From Mariprofundaceae bacterium (GTDB taxonomy: Bacteria; Pseudomonadota; Zetaproteobacteria; Mariprofundales; Mariprofundaceae), in assembly GCA_030950875.1 (NCBI GenBank), contig JAUZQS010000116.1:1-7418 (forward strand): a stretch of DNA of 7,418 nt. Reading direction: 5' to 3'. The translations under genes were made by a program, and so were the position numbers. The first letter of the stretch is position 1. The number at the start of each line of letters is the position of its first letter. The notes under the pieces were generated by a model. That model saw only the letters and a list, made by a program, of their open reading frames with translations, was not told the origin of the DNA and searched no databases. Below, one piece after another: positions 1 through 5,116 of this stretch.

Positions 1-155
1 TGCAAACGGATAGCCGCCAGCAAGCCTGAAAACCCTGAACCGATGATCAGAGTCTCAAAATATAAAGCTTTCTTTTGGCTCTTTTCATCCTGTACTCTTT
101 CTGTTGTTGATGATGGCTCTGATGCTTTAATCTTCGAATGGTTTTGGGTTTTCAC
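1..155 (-). CDS. FAD-dependent oxidoreductase, N-terminal fragment (flavin monooxygenase-like)
   Basis: This is the first 51 codons of a gene that leaves the window on the left. After a charged, low-complexity leader of about 32 residues comes LIIGSGFSGLLAAIRL (residues 36-51). It is a beta strand followed by the GxGxxG dinucleotide-binding turn (G39, G41, G44) that begins the FAD Rossmann fold of flavin monooxygenases, including Baeyer-Villiger and FMO-type enzymes. The start is GTG at 155. An in-frame TAA lies three codons upstream (GGA TAA ACA CCA GTG), and AAGGA sits about nine bases before the start. No in-frame ATG precedes the Rossmann motif. Catalytic domains are outside the window, so the substrate is unknown; monooxygenase is favoured over other FAD enzymes only by the look of the motif. 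The remnant insertion sequence ends about 98 bp upstream, so its promoter region may have been altered. Confidence 0.72.
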   Translation of the reverse strand, partial: MKTQNHSKIKASEPSSTTERVQDEKSQKKALYFETLIIGSGFSGLLAAIRL

Positions 156-252
156 TGGTGTTTATCCTTGAGGTTTAACAACTTATCATTTTATTACGGC
201 ACAGGATAACAAGCATGACGATGCATAAGCAAGAACGCTTGAGAAAACTATA
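156..252 (-). promoter_or_regulatory. Leader region of the flavoprotein gene
   Basis: This is the roughly 97 bp gap between the insertion-sequence terminus and the GTG start at 155. Read on the minus strand it holds the Shine-Dalgarno-like AAGGA and an A+T-rich stretch with TAATAAAATG that could serve as a -10 region. I could not find a -35 box at good spacing, so no promoter is claimed. No reading frame here looks like a gene. Confidence 0.25.
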
Positions 253-331
253 GGTGTAAAATGAAAGTGTCCGCTTTTAGCAACACAAAATGTCTTCTTT
301 AGGGTTCGGCCTAGGGGTGTTTTATGAAGGC
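253..331. repeat. IS1595-type terminus, left copy of a 79 bp inverted repeat pair
   Basis: These 79 bases match the reverse complement of 4942-5020 at 67 of 79 positions without gaps. Positions 258-286 and 4987-5015 are identical over 29 bases. The core is AAAGTGTCCGCTTTTAGCAA. The segment lies immediately downstream of the stop codon of the broken transposase (331-333, minus), so it is the 3' terminal region of that insertion sequence, with the outer end pointing left toward the flavoprotein gene. The exact outer boundary is uncertain because similarity weakly continues outward (ACTAT near 248-251). Confidence 0.75.
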
Positions 332-647
332 TATGCCGAAAAATCTTGTTGAAACTGTCCTGTTTTCCCCCGTGATGAAAGCATAGTGCCAAGAGACGTG
401 ACATTTTCACCGAACCGCTCAAGCATTCTGTGCCAAACAAGATAGCTTTTGAGGTATCGTGTTGCCACACCGTGAAAGCGCCGCATCCATGATTTCAATC
501 GACTGTCGTTGTTCAGCTGATAAGCCGCGCTTTTCCGCCTCGACGTCTAGCTGGCCTTGGAAGCTTCCGCTTGCCTTTGAATGACTCCAGGAAGAACGTT
601 TCATCTGCCTCAACAATACCTGATATTTTCGGTGGTTGTGGTAGGTG
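331..647 (-). pseudogene. IS1595-family transposase remnant, broken in three frames
   Basis: On the minus strand three pieces of one DDE transposase follow each other in different frames. Piece one (about 630-510) reads [19 protein letters not shown] and then [12 protein letters not shown]; the ADE is the first catalytic aspartate region of the IS1595/ISXO2-like fold. Piece two reads KRGLSAEQ after a small frame change. Piece three (about 487-331) reads DSRLKSWMRRFHGVATRY and on to a TAG stop, matching the family C-terminus whose usual form is FHGVAT followed by a tryptophan/arginine-rich helix. From memory of the family, about 75-80 residues between pieces two and three are gone, including the second catalytic aspartate; the N-terminal third, with the zinc-ribbon and helix-turn-helix region, is also missing. 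An in-frame TAG at 648-650 ends the recognisable part. The protein cannot be active. The ISNwi1-like subgroup is my best guess. Confidence 0.85.
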
Positions 648-654
648 CTATTGA

Positions 655-685
655 ATAAAAATACCGACCTCCCATAAGGAAAGCC
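655..685 (-). terminator. Probable rho-independent terminator after the DUF992 gene
   Basis: On the minus strand, about 30 bases past the DUF992 stop, RNA can fold as GGCUUUCC-UUAU-GGGAGGUC. This is an eight-pair stem including three G-U pairs, with a four-base loop (666-685), followed by GGUAUUUUUAUU. Position and U-run fit an intrinsic terminator; the wobble pairs make it weak. It also sits close to the junction with the insertion-sequence remnant. Confidence 0.4.
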
Positions 686-714
686 AGTATGTTGATTCGA
701 TATAGCATTGAATT

Positions 715-1215
715 TTAATCTGCTTCTAAATACAGGTAAGTTACGCCGCCACTTACGCCTGCACCAGTGCTTCCAGATAGTGCGACAGGCTGTAGGGAGA
801 CGTTTTTACTGCCTCCACCAATCAATGCTTGTGCACCTACACCCGCACCAATAGTTGCAGAGCCGCCGCCACCAAAGTATTTTCCAGCGAGTTGATGGTT
901 GCCTGCTTTGACATTTGCTGACATTACCGCATAAACCATTGTAGTTTCACGATTAAAAGAGATATCAAAACCTAAACCTACGCCAGTTTCGCCTTTGTAG
1001 TGTTCAGTTCCACCCGCATTTCCTTTGAATGTGCATTTAACGTCCTCTGTAGAGTGAATAACTAAACTTAAAGCCGAGCCTGGCACTGTTTTACAAGTCA
1101 ACAAACCCACACGTGCACCTTGTGTGGTTCCCGCTAATGCTAGTGACGGCATTGCAATGAACGCAAGTGCGATAACGCCCAGTGTATATTTTGTGATGTT
1201 CTTCATATTGATCAT
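715..1215 (-). CDS. Secreted DUF992-family protein
   Basis: This 166-residue protein has a clear Sec signal peptide: a basic start (MINMKNITKY), a hydrophobic core (residues 11-25), and cleavage expected after ALA at 26-28. The mature part carries the DUF992 layout: ARVGLLTC (35-41, C41), VKCTFKG (59-65, C61), a HYKGETG/GFDISF strand pair (72-87), LAGKYFGGGGSATIGAGVGA (109-128), then LIGGGSKNVSLQPVALSG (131-148) and a glycine-rich C-terminus. The two cysteines may form a periplasmic disulfide. The family has no established function and, as I recall, is best known from alphaproteobacteria. Start: ATG at 1215 is preceded by GAGAGGT with five bases of spacing; a second ATG three codons later is too distant. 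It stands alone, with a candidate -10 box upstream and a hairpin terminator downstream. Family recognition is from motif memory, not a search. Confidence 0.85.
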   Translation of the reverse strand: MINMKNITKYTLGVIALAFIAMPSLALAGTTQGARVGLLTCKTVPGSALSLVIHSTEDVKCTFKGNAGGTEHYKGETGVGLGFDISFNRETTMVYAVMSANVKAGNHQLAGKYFGGGGSATIGAGVGAQALIGGGSKNVSLQPVALSGSTGAGVSGGVTYLYLEAD

Positions 1216-1220
1216 AAAAG

Positions 1221-1227
1221 ACCTCTC
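1221..1227 (-). promoter_or_regulatory. Shine-Dalgarno site of the DUF992 gene
   Basis: On the minus strand GAGAGGT lies five bases before the ATG at 1213-1215. It selects the first of two closely spaced in-frame ATG codons as the start. Confidence 0.6.
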
Positions 1228-1282
1228 TTTGACGTGAATATCATCTCATTCTCTGATGAAAGACCCTACACATATATCATAG

Positions 1283-1288
1283 ATTATA
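1283..1288 (-). promoter_or_regulatory. Candidate -10 box for the DUF992 gene
   Basis: A perfect TATAAT occurs on the minus strand about 68 bases upstream of the DUF992 start, in an A+T-rich leader. No good -35 hexamer is found at 16-18 bases; the positions there read GACTCA or similar. The gene may need an activator, or the match may be chance in A+T-rich DNA. Confidence 0.3.
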
Positions 1289-1321
1289 TTTGTAGAAGCT
1301 GTGGGTGAGTCGAAGAATAAA

Positions 1322-1335
1322 TTGAAATATTTCAA
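1322..1335. repeat. 14 bp perfect palindrome upstream of the DUF992 gene
   Basis: TTGAAATATTTCAA reads the same on both strands. It lies about 107 bp upstream of the DUF992 start and about 34 bp upstream of the candidate -10 box, a position compatible with a dimeric regulator site. It is A+T-rich, so a chance palindrome is possible. Confidence 0.25.
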
Positions 1336-1396
1336 ACTAATTATAGAGAAGTTTTCACTACTGTCCGACGAAAATTAAGGTTATCTGATTCAGGTT

Positions 1397-1654
1397 TTAT
1401 TTTTTAGGTTTTGGGGGCTTTATTCGCATCATTAATTCGGTAATTTCACGCCTCTCCATGATGTTCACCGAGACTAATGTGGCTAGTTGCTGGAGCGTCA
1501 CTTTTGAGCAGGAATCTTTATGATTCGGATATGGGTCACAAAAGCCGCCTGATTGGGCAGCGACACGTACATGCATGCGTCTGCAAAGTAAAAAATAAAC
1601 TGGATTAAATTCAAGATAACCGACATAGTCAATAAACTGCCTGACCACCTCCAA
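1397..1654 (-). CDS. Doubtful 85-codon hypothetical ORF
   Basis: The frame is open from a TGA near 1670 to the TAA at 1397-1399. The only early starts are TTG (1654) and GTG (1648), with GGAGG overlapping them rather than preceding them, so initiation is poorly supported; the next in-frame ATG falls about 26 codons in. The product has four cysteines (including FCDPYP and DSC), a mixed central part (VTLQQLATLVSVNIMERREI) and a lysine/proline tail ending PPKPKK. There is no signal peptide or recognised domain. It points the same way as the DUF992 gene, about 180 bp upstream of it. I do not recognise a family; it could equally be a non-coding open frame. Confidence 0.25.
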   Translation of the reverse strand: MEVVRQFIDYVGYLEFNPVYFLLCRRMHVRVAAQSGGFCDPYPNHKDSCSKVTLQQLATLVSVNIMERREITELMMRIKPPKPKK

Positions 1655-1663
1655 TAGAAGGTC

Positions 1664-1738
1664 ATGATGTCAGAGGAAGAATACAAACAGTTCAAACTTG
1701 AACGCTTAAGAGCGAAGCTTCCCACTGGAGGAGTGTAA
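1664..1738 (+). CDS. Possible 24-codon small ORF upstream of mtfA
   Basis: This reading frame encodes MMSEEEYKQFKLERLRAKL followed by PTGGV and stops at TAA. AGAAGG precedes the second ATG (1667) by five bases, a reasonable Shine-Dalgarno spacing. The peptide is highly charged and helix-compatible, unlike random translation, but it matches nothing I recognise. It could be the remnant of a longer gene whose upstream part is lost (an in-frame TAG lies a few codons before it), or a short regulatory ORF. It opens a run of short frames that ends at mtfA. Confidence 0.25.
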   Translation: MMSEEEYKQFKLERLRAKLPTGGV

Positions 1739-1767
1739 CTGACAATGTACTGTGAGGGTAATATGAA

Positions 1768-1854
1768 ATGATCGACTTTAGCACGCTGTTTTCTCAGCTC
1801 TCTTCTAACAACCCAACAACTCAAACAACTTATACCTGGAAGCATTATTCATGA
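1768..1854 (+). CDS. Possible 28-codon leader ORF overlapping the mtfA start
   Basis: The frame begins MIDFSTLFSQLSSNNPTTQT and ends YTWKHYS; its TGA (1852-1854) overlaps the mtfA ATG (1851-1853) in the ATGA arrangement typical of translational coupling. GAGGG (1754-1758) lies nine bases before its ATG. An eight-codon frame (1745-1771) overlaps its own start in another ATGA. The peptide is rich in Ser/Thr/Asn and has no recognised domain. mtfA itself has only a modest GGAAG eight bases upstream, so coupling would be useful. Short frames of this length also arise by chance. Confidence 0.3.
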   Translation: MIDFSTLFSQLSSNNPTTQTTYTWKHYS

Positions 1855-2618
1855 GATTATTTCCACGCCACCACGCCCTGCGGATTCTGCGCCGTTACCC
1901 CATCACTGATGAGTCCTGGTTTGGCGTGACCCGCCGCATTGATCTGGTGCAGGCGTTGGCACCAGTGGAGCGGGCTCGCCTGCGTGAGCTGGCCACGCTG
2001 TTCCTGCATGCCAAGAGCTTTACCGGCGTGCAGGGCCTGACGATTACTGACGAAATCCGCATCAGCGTGGCGGCACAGGCTTGCCTGGAAATCCTTAACA
2101 TGGAGGCGGACACCTTTATCGGCTGGGTGGAAATTGTGATCTATCCCAGCGCCTTTCGCGTGGCGCGGGAAATCAGGGATGAGGGTGGCATCGTGCACGA
2201 AGAAGCCAATGCCCTGAGCGGTGAATCCTGGTCACGCGGGCCGGTGATTCTGTCATGGGAGGATGTTCGTCGCGACAGCTTCTCACCTTGCCCCGGACGT
2301 AACGTGGTGATCCACGAGTTTGCCCATAAGTTGGATATGCTCAGTGGTCGTGCCAACGGCATGCCGCCATTGCATCCGGACATGCCTATCATGGATTGGA
2401 CAACAGCCCTGAGCGAGGCATTCGAGCACCTGCGATGCAGCGTGGAACATCATTATCGGCCACATATTAACGCTTATGCAGCAACCAATCCGGCGGAATT
2501 TTTTGCCGTAATATGTGAGTATTTCTTTACCGCGCCAGAGATCCTGAACATGTACTGCCCAGAGGTGTATTGCCAGTTGAAGGCCTATTTCCGACAGGAT
2601 ACTCTGCGGTATGTTTAA
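1851..2618 (+). CDS. mtfA: MtfA-family zinc-dependent peptidase (M90)
   Basis: This 255-residue cytoplasmic protein is close to the roughly 265 residues of E. coli MtfA. It carries HEFAHKLD (155-162), an HExxH zinc site in which H155 and H159 bind zinc and E156 is the catalytic base. NPAEFFAV (213-220) supplies the third zinc ligand (probably E216). The family's GPVILSW strand is at 130-136. There is no signal peptide and no membrane segment. In E. coli, MtfA binds and inactivates the repressor Mlc (DgsA), raising ptsG expression, and has aminopeptidase activity; whether Mlc is the partner here is unknown. The start is ATG 1851 with GGAAG eight bases upstream; the frame is closed upstream by a TAA at 1806-1808. 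clc follows on the same strand 152 bp later. The gene is visibly more G+C-rich than the flanking intergenic DNA and glgP. Confidence 0.93.
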   Translation: MRLFPRHHALRILRRYPITDESWFGVTRRIDLVQALAPVERARLRELATLFLHAKSFTGVQGLTITDEIRISVAAQACLEILNMEADTFIGWVEIVIYPSAFRVAREIRDEGGIVHEEANALSGESWSRGPVILSWEDVRRDSFSPCPGRNVVIHEFAHKLDMLSGRANGMPPLHPDMPIMDWTTALSEAFEHLRCSVEHHYRPHINAYAATNPAEFFAVICEYFFTAPEILNMYCPEVYCQLKAYFRQDTLRYV

Positions 2619-2763
2619 TCCATCATATCCTGAAGAAATCATGCTTGAAAATGCAAGTGTCCTATGCCCCTGTGGCAAGCTGAACATAAGCTGCGATCAG
2701 GGTTCACCCAGTACGGAGCGATGGTGCGAACGGTTGATGGCTGTGGCCGCTGGAAATTTATGA
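2611..2763 (+). CDS. Possible 50-codon ORF bridging mtfA and clc
   Basis: This frame starts at an ATG overlapping the last eight bases of mtfA and ends seven bases before the clc start at 2771. It encodes MFNPSYPEEIMLENASVL, then CPCGKLNISC and a short tail ending MAVAAGNL. An internal ATG at 2641 has GAAG a few bases upstream, so the real start could be there. The Cys-Pro-Cys-Gly cluster hints at metal binding but is too short to assign. Because clc lacks a good Shine-Dalgarno site, this frame could couple mtfA and clc translation. I recognise no family, and it may be spacer DNA. Confidence 0.25.
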   Translation: MFNPSYPEEIMLENASVLCPCGKLNISCDQGSPSTERWCERLMAVAAGNL

Positions 2764-2770
2764 TGCCGAC

Positions 2771-4528
2771 GTGTCAATGATTGCTTATGCGCTATCGGTG
2801 GGGGTCATTGCTGGCCTGAGCGCCATTGCTTTCCGTTTACTCATTGCGTTATTTCATAATTTACTGTTCTTCGGTCGCTGGGACGCTGATTACAATACCT
2901 TGCTGCATACAGCGGAGAGCAGCTGGGGCATTGCAGTCATAGCGGTGCCAGTAGTCGGGGCGCTGGTGGTGGCTTTTCTGGTCAAAACGTTTGCGCCGGA
3001 AGCCAAGGGGCATGGCGTACCCGAAGTGATCGATGCCATCAATTTTAATCGGGGCTTCATCCGTCCCAAGGTGGCTCTTATCAAGACGCTGGCCTCATCG
3101 ATTTCCATCGGGTCGGGCGGTTCGGTTGGCCGTGAAGGTCCGATCATACAGATTGGCGCGACGTTTGGATCAGTTATGGCGCAATGGATGCATCTTTCGT
3201 TATGGCAGCGTAATACGCTGATCGCGGCTGGTGCTGGCGCTGGTATTGCCGCCACGTTCAATACGCCCATCGGTGGTGTTTTGTTTGCCGTTGAAATCAT
3301 GATGGTGGAAGTCAGTGCCCGCACGCTGGTGCCCGTCATGATTGCAACCGCAACGGCCAGCTATATCGGGATGTTGTACTTCGGAAACGTTGCCTCATTT
3401 GTCATTCCTCCGCTAACGCTCGGAGCCCCAGTCAATTTGTCGGTTATCGACTTCCTGAGCTATGCGATCCTCGGCCTGATCATTGGTGTCATGGCGGTGA
3501 TCTACACGCGGTCTATCTACCTGTTGGAGGATTGGTTTGAGCGCTTGTCCGACAATTATTATATCCGCCACGCGCTGGGCATGCTGCTGGTTGGCATCAC
3601 AATGTATCTGATGATGCGAATGTTCGGGCATTATTATATTCAGGGTGTTGGTTACGCTACGATTCAGGACATTCTGAATGGCAGATTGAACAATGTTTGG
3701 ATTCTGTTTTTATTGGTGGTAGTTAAGTTATTGGCGGTTTCGTTGACGTTGGGCTCCGGTGCCTCCGGCGGAATTTTCTCACCGGGCCTGTTTATGGGAG
3801 CCGCGCTTGGTGCCGCCCTTGCCATTAGCGGCAATCACTTTTACCCAGCTCTCGCGGTAGATCCGGTGAGTAGCGCGGTGATCGGCATGGCATGCATGAT
3901 CGGCGCGAGTACGGGCGCTGCAGTCACCGCCATCGTTATGATTCTTGAAATGACGCACGATTACAATGTGGTGATTCCACTGATTGTTGCCGTTTCTCTG
4001 GCCTATGCGGTTCGGCGATATTTGATGGCCGAGAACATCTATACCCTCAAACTCGCCCGACGCGGCCATCATGTCCCGACCTCATTGCAGAGTAATTTAT
4101 ATTTGACGAACAAGGTGCTGGATATTGCGCAGCCGCGATATGTGATGCTCAACGCCGATGCCTCAGTTGCTGATTTGCTCGAGCAGGGTGCGGCTGCAGA
4201 TCCTCATCCCCACGTCGTCCTGCTTGACCAGGAACGGATTTGCGCTGTGATTTCATCGGAAACCGTTGCAAATGTTGTGTCGGGTAACGATCCTGATATA
4301 CCACTACAACAGTTTGCTGAGGCTTGCTACTGTAGGGGTAGTAAAAACATGACCGTCGTTGATGTCTTCACGCAATTACGTAGCGAGCGCTGCCGTATCA
4401 TATTACTTATGAATAATAGTGACGCAGACGATACATCCGACGCCGTTGCAGGCGTGTTATCGTGGGCGGACATCTCGGAAGCCGCAAACCTGCCACATAA
4501 TATGCGCCCCGTTAAAAACAACTGTTGA
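2771..4528 (+). CDS. CLC-family chloride channel / Cl-/H+ antiporter with C-terminal CBS pair
   Basis: This 585-residue inner-membrane protein moves chloride or a similar anion. CLC signatures appear in order: AKGHGVPEV (78-86) at the GSGIP selectivity position; GSGGSVGREGP (114-124) with the gating glutamate E122 (E148 in E. coli ClC); AATFNTPIGGVLFAVE (160-175); GSGASGGIFSPGLFMGAALG (328-347), the GxFxP region; and ENIYTLKLAR (421-430), whose Y424 matches the chloride-coordinating Y445. A cytoplasmic tail (about 447-570) holds two CBS-like repeats, suggesting nucleotide regulation. By my alignment the serine of GSGIP is His (H81), and the internal proton glutamate (E203) is Ile (I176), so strict Cl-/H+ exchange is not assured. 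Start: GTG 2771 is an uncertain choice, as no strong Shine-Dalgarno precedes it; an in-frame TGA at 2735-2737 caps the frame. The N-terminal helix before the first membrane span looks short for the family. Confidence 0.95.
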   Translation: MSMIAYALSVGVIAGLSAIAFRLLIALFHNLLFFGRWDADYNTLLHTAESSWGIAVIAVPVVGALVVAFLVKTFAPEAKGHGVPEVIDAINFNRGFIRPKVALIKTLASSISIGSGGSVGREGPIIQIGATFGSVMAQWMHLSLWQRNTLIAAGAGAGIAATFNTPIGGVLFAVEIMMVEVSARTLVPVMIATATASYIGMLYFGNVASFVIPPLTLGAPVNLSVIDFLSYAILGLIIGVMAVIYTRSIYLLEDWFERLSDNYYIRHALGMLLVGITMYLMMRMFGHYYIQGVGYATIQDILNGRLNNVWILFLLVVVKLLAVSLTLGSGASGGIFSPGLFMGAALGAALAISGNHFYPALAVDPVSSAVIGMACMIGASTGAAVTAIVMILEMTHDYNVVIPLIVAVSLAYAVRRYLMAENIYTLKLARRGHHVPTSLQSNLYLTNKVLDIAQPRYVMLNADASVADLLEQGAAADPHPHVVLLDQERICAVISSETVANVVSGNDPDIPLQQFAEACYCRGSKNMTVVDVFTQLRSERCRIILLMNNSDADDTSDAVAGVLSWADISEAANLPHNMRPVKNNC

Positions 4529-4573
4529 TATTTTATGAACCACTTGCTCTTTGTCTGTGATGGAAAAATTTAT

Positions 4574-4585
4574 GCATCATGATGC
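4574..4585. repeat. 12 bp perfect palindrome downstream of clc
   Basis: GCATCATGATGC is a perfect palindrome 46 bp after the clc stop. It has no loop and no convincing U-run, so it is not a normal intrinsic terminator; it could be a protein-binding site or chance. No other terminator is visible after clc. Confidence 0.2.
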
Positions 4586-4606
4586 CTTTCATATACGACA
4601 CTATCA

Positions 4607-5020
4607 ACGCAAAGTAGAAATGTCCGCTTTTGTTTTTGTGATATAACAAGGTTACTTTGCCAGTGAAACCCTCGCACACAGTTATGGTTACACCACGCAT
4701 GGCAGGAGGTGAATGCCTTTAGGCAGAGATACTCCCCTGGGGGATAACCGATGCCTTTGATCTGAAGCTGATACACGGTATTGTATGCTTAGATCCTTTG
4801 TAACATTGCGCTTATGATGACTGGAAAAGATGAGATCTAACGCCTCTCTGCCATGTAAAACCGAGCGATGAGCATTCTCTTCGGAAGCTGGTTTGACAGC
4901 GTAGTACGGTTGTGCTGTTAATCAACATCTGTAAAATCCCCGCTTGCATAAAACACCTTTCCACCGAATCCTAAAGAGGACATTTCGTGTTGCTAAAAGC
5001 GGACACTTTCATTTTGCGCC
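4607..5020. mobile_element. MITE-like or internally deleted IS1595-type element, about 414 bp
   Basis: The segment is bounded by inverted ends. The left end (4607-4631) reads ACGCAAAGTAGAAATGTCCG and continues CTTTT. The right end, read on the minus strand from 5020, is GGCGCAAAATGAAAGTGTCC and continues GCTTTT. They share TGTCCGCTTTT exactly, plus the CGCAAA flank. The right end is also the 79 bp terminus shared with the transposase remnant at 253-331. No transposase motif is found inside in any frame, so the element is non-autonomous: either a MITE mobilised by an IS1595-family enzyme or an IS whose coding part was replaced. No target duplication was evident at these boundaries. The interior (4640-4940) has short hairpins (TGCCTTTAGGCA, TCCCCTGGGGGA) and no supported gene; one minus-strand open frame (4570-4776) crosses the left end and looks like chance. 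Confidence 0.55.
4942..5020. repeat. IS1595-type terminus, right copy of the 79 bp inverted repeat pair
   Basis: This is the reverse-complement partner of 253-331 (67 of 79 identical; 4987-5015 identical to 258-286). It keeps sequence that lies just downstream of the transposase stop in the left copy, such as TAAAACACC and CCTAAAGA, so it is a true copy of the insertion-sequence 3' end and not just a short terminal repeat. Its outer end faces glgP. Upstream of 4942 similarity to the left copy fades quickly and no transposase C-terminus is readable. Confidence 0.75.
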
Positions 5021-5116
5021 TACAAATAGTGGGTTTCAGATTGACTTAAAGCAGTCGTTTAGACAGGGTGTGAAACCAAAAAAATAGGGTGTTTTAGATT
5101 ATTGCCCCAAGGTATT
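5021..5116 (+). promoter_or_regulatory. Leader region of glgP
   Basis: This 96 bp gap between the mobile element and glgP should hold the native promoter unless transcription enters from further left. TTGACT at 5041-5046 is a fair -35 match, but the bases at 16-18 nt spacing read ACAGGGT and do not form a -10 box. TAGATT near 5094 is a poor -10 candidate. AAGG at 5109-5112 lies four bases before the ATG at 5117 and serves as the ribosome site. No promoter is claimed with confidence. Confidence 0.25.

Noticed and set aside
186..470. 94-codon minus-strand open frame
   Set aside because: It is an out-of-frame reading of the transposase C-terminus; the overlapping frame gives the recognisable IS1595-family sequence ending in TAG at 331.
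1498..1845. 115-codon minus-strand frame with hydrophobic stretches
   Set aside because: No Shine-Dalgarno or domain, unlikely composition, and it overlaps both the small plus-strand frames and the 1397-1654 frame; looks like chance.
1857..2687. Several minus-strand open frames opposite mtfA
   Set aside because: They are shadows of the strongly supported mtfA coding frame in G+C-rich DNA and carry no recognisable motifs.
2890..4521. Open frames on both strands within clc
   Set aside because: They overlap the well-supported CLC frame and show Ala/Thr/Pro- or His-rich shadow composition.
4690..4770. GC-rich hairpins considered as an integron attC site or riboswitch
   Set aside because: Stems are only four or five base pairs, no core-site consensus for attC, and no known riboswitch layout.
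4570..4776. 68-codon minus-strand frame with four cysteines
   Set aside because: It crosses the inverted-repeat end of the mobile element and reads through the palindrome; no domain, so treated as chance.
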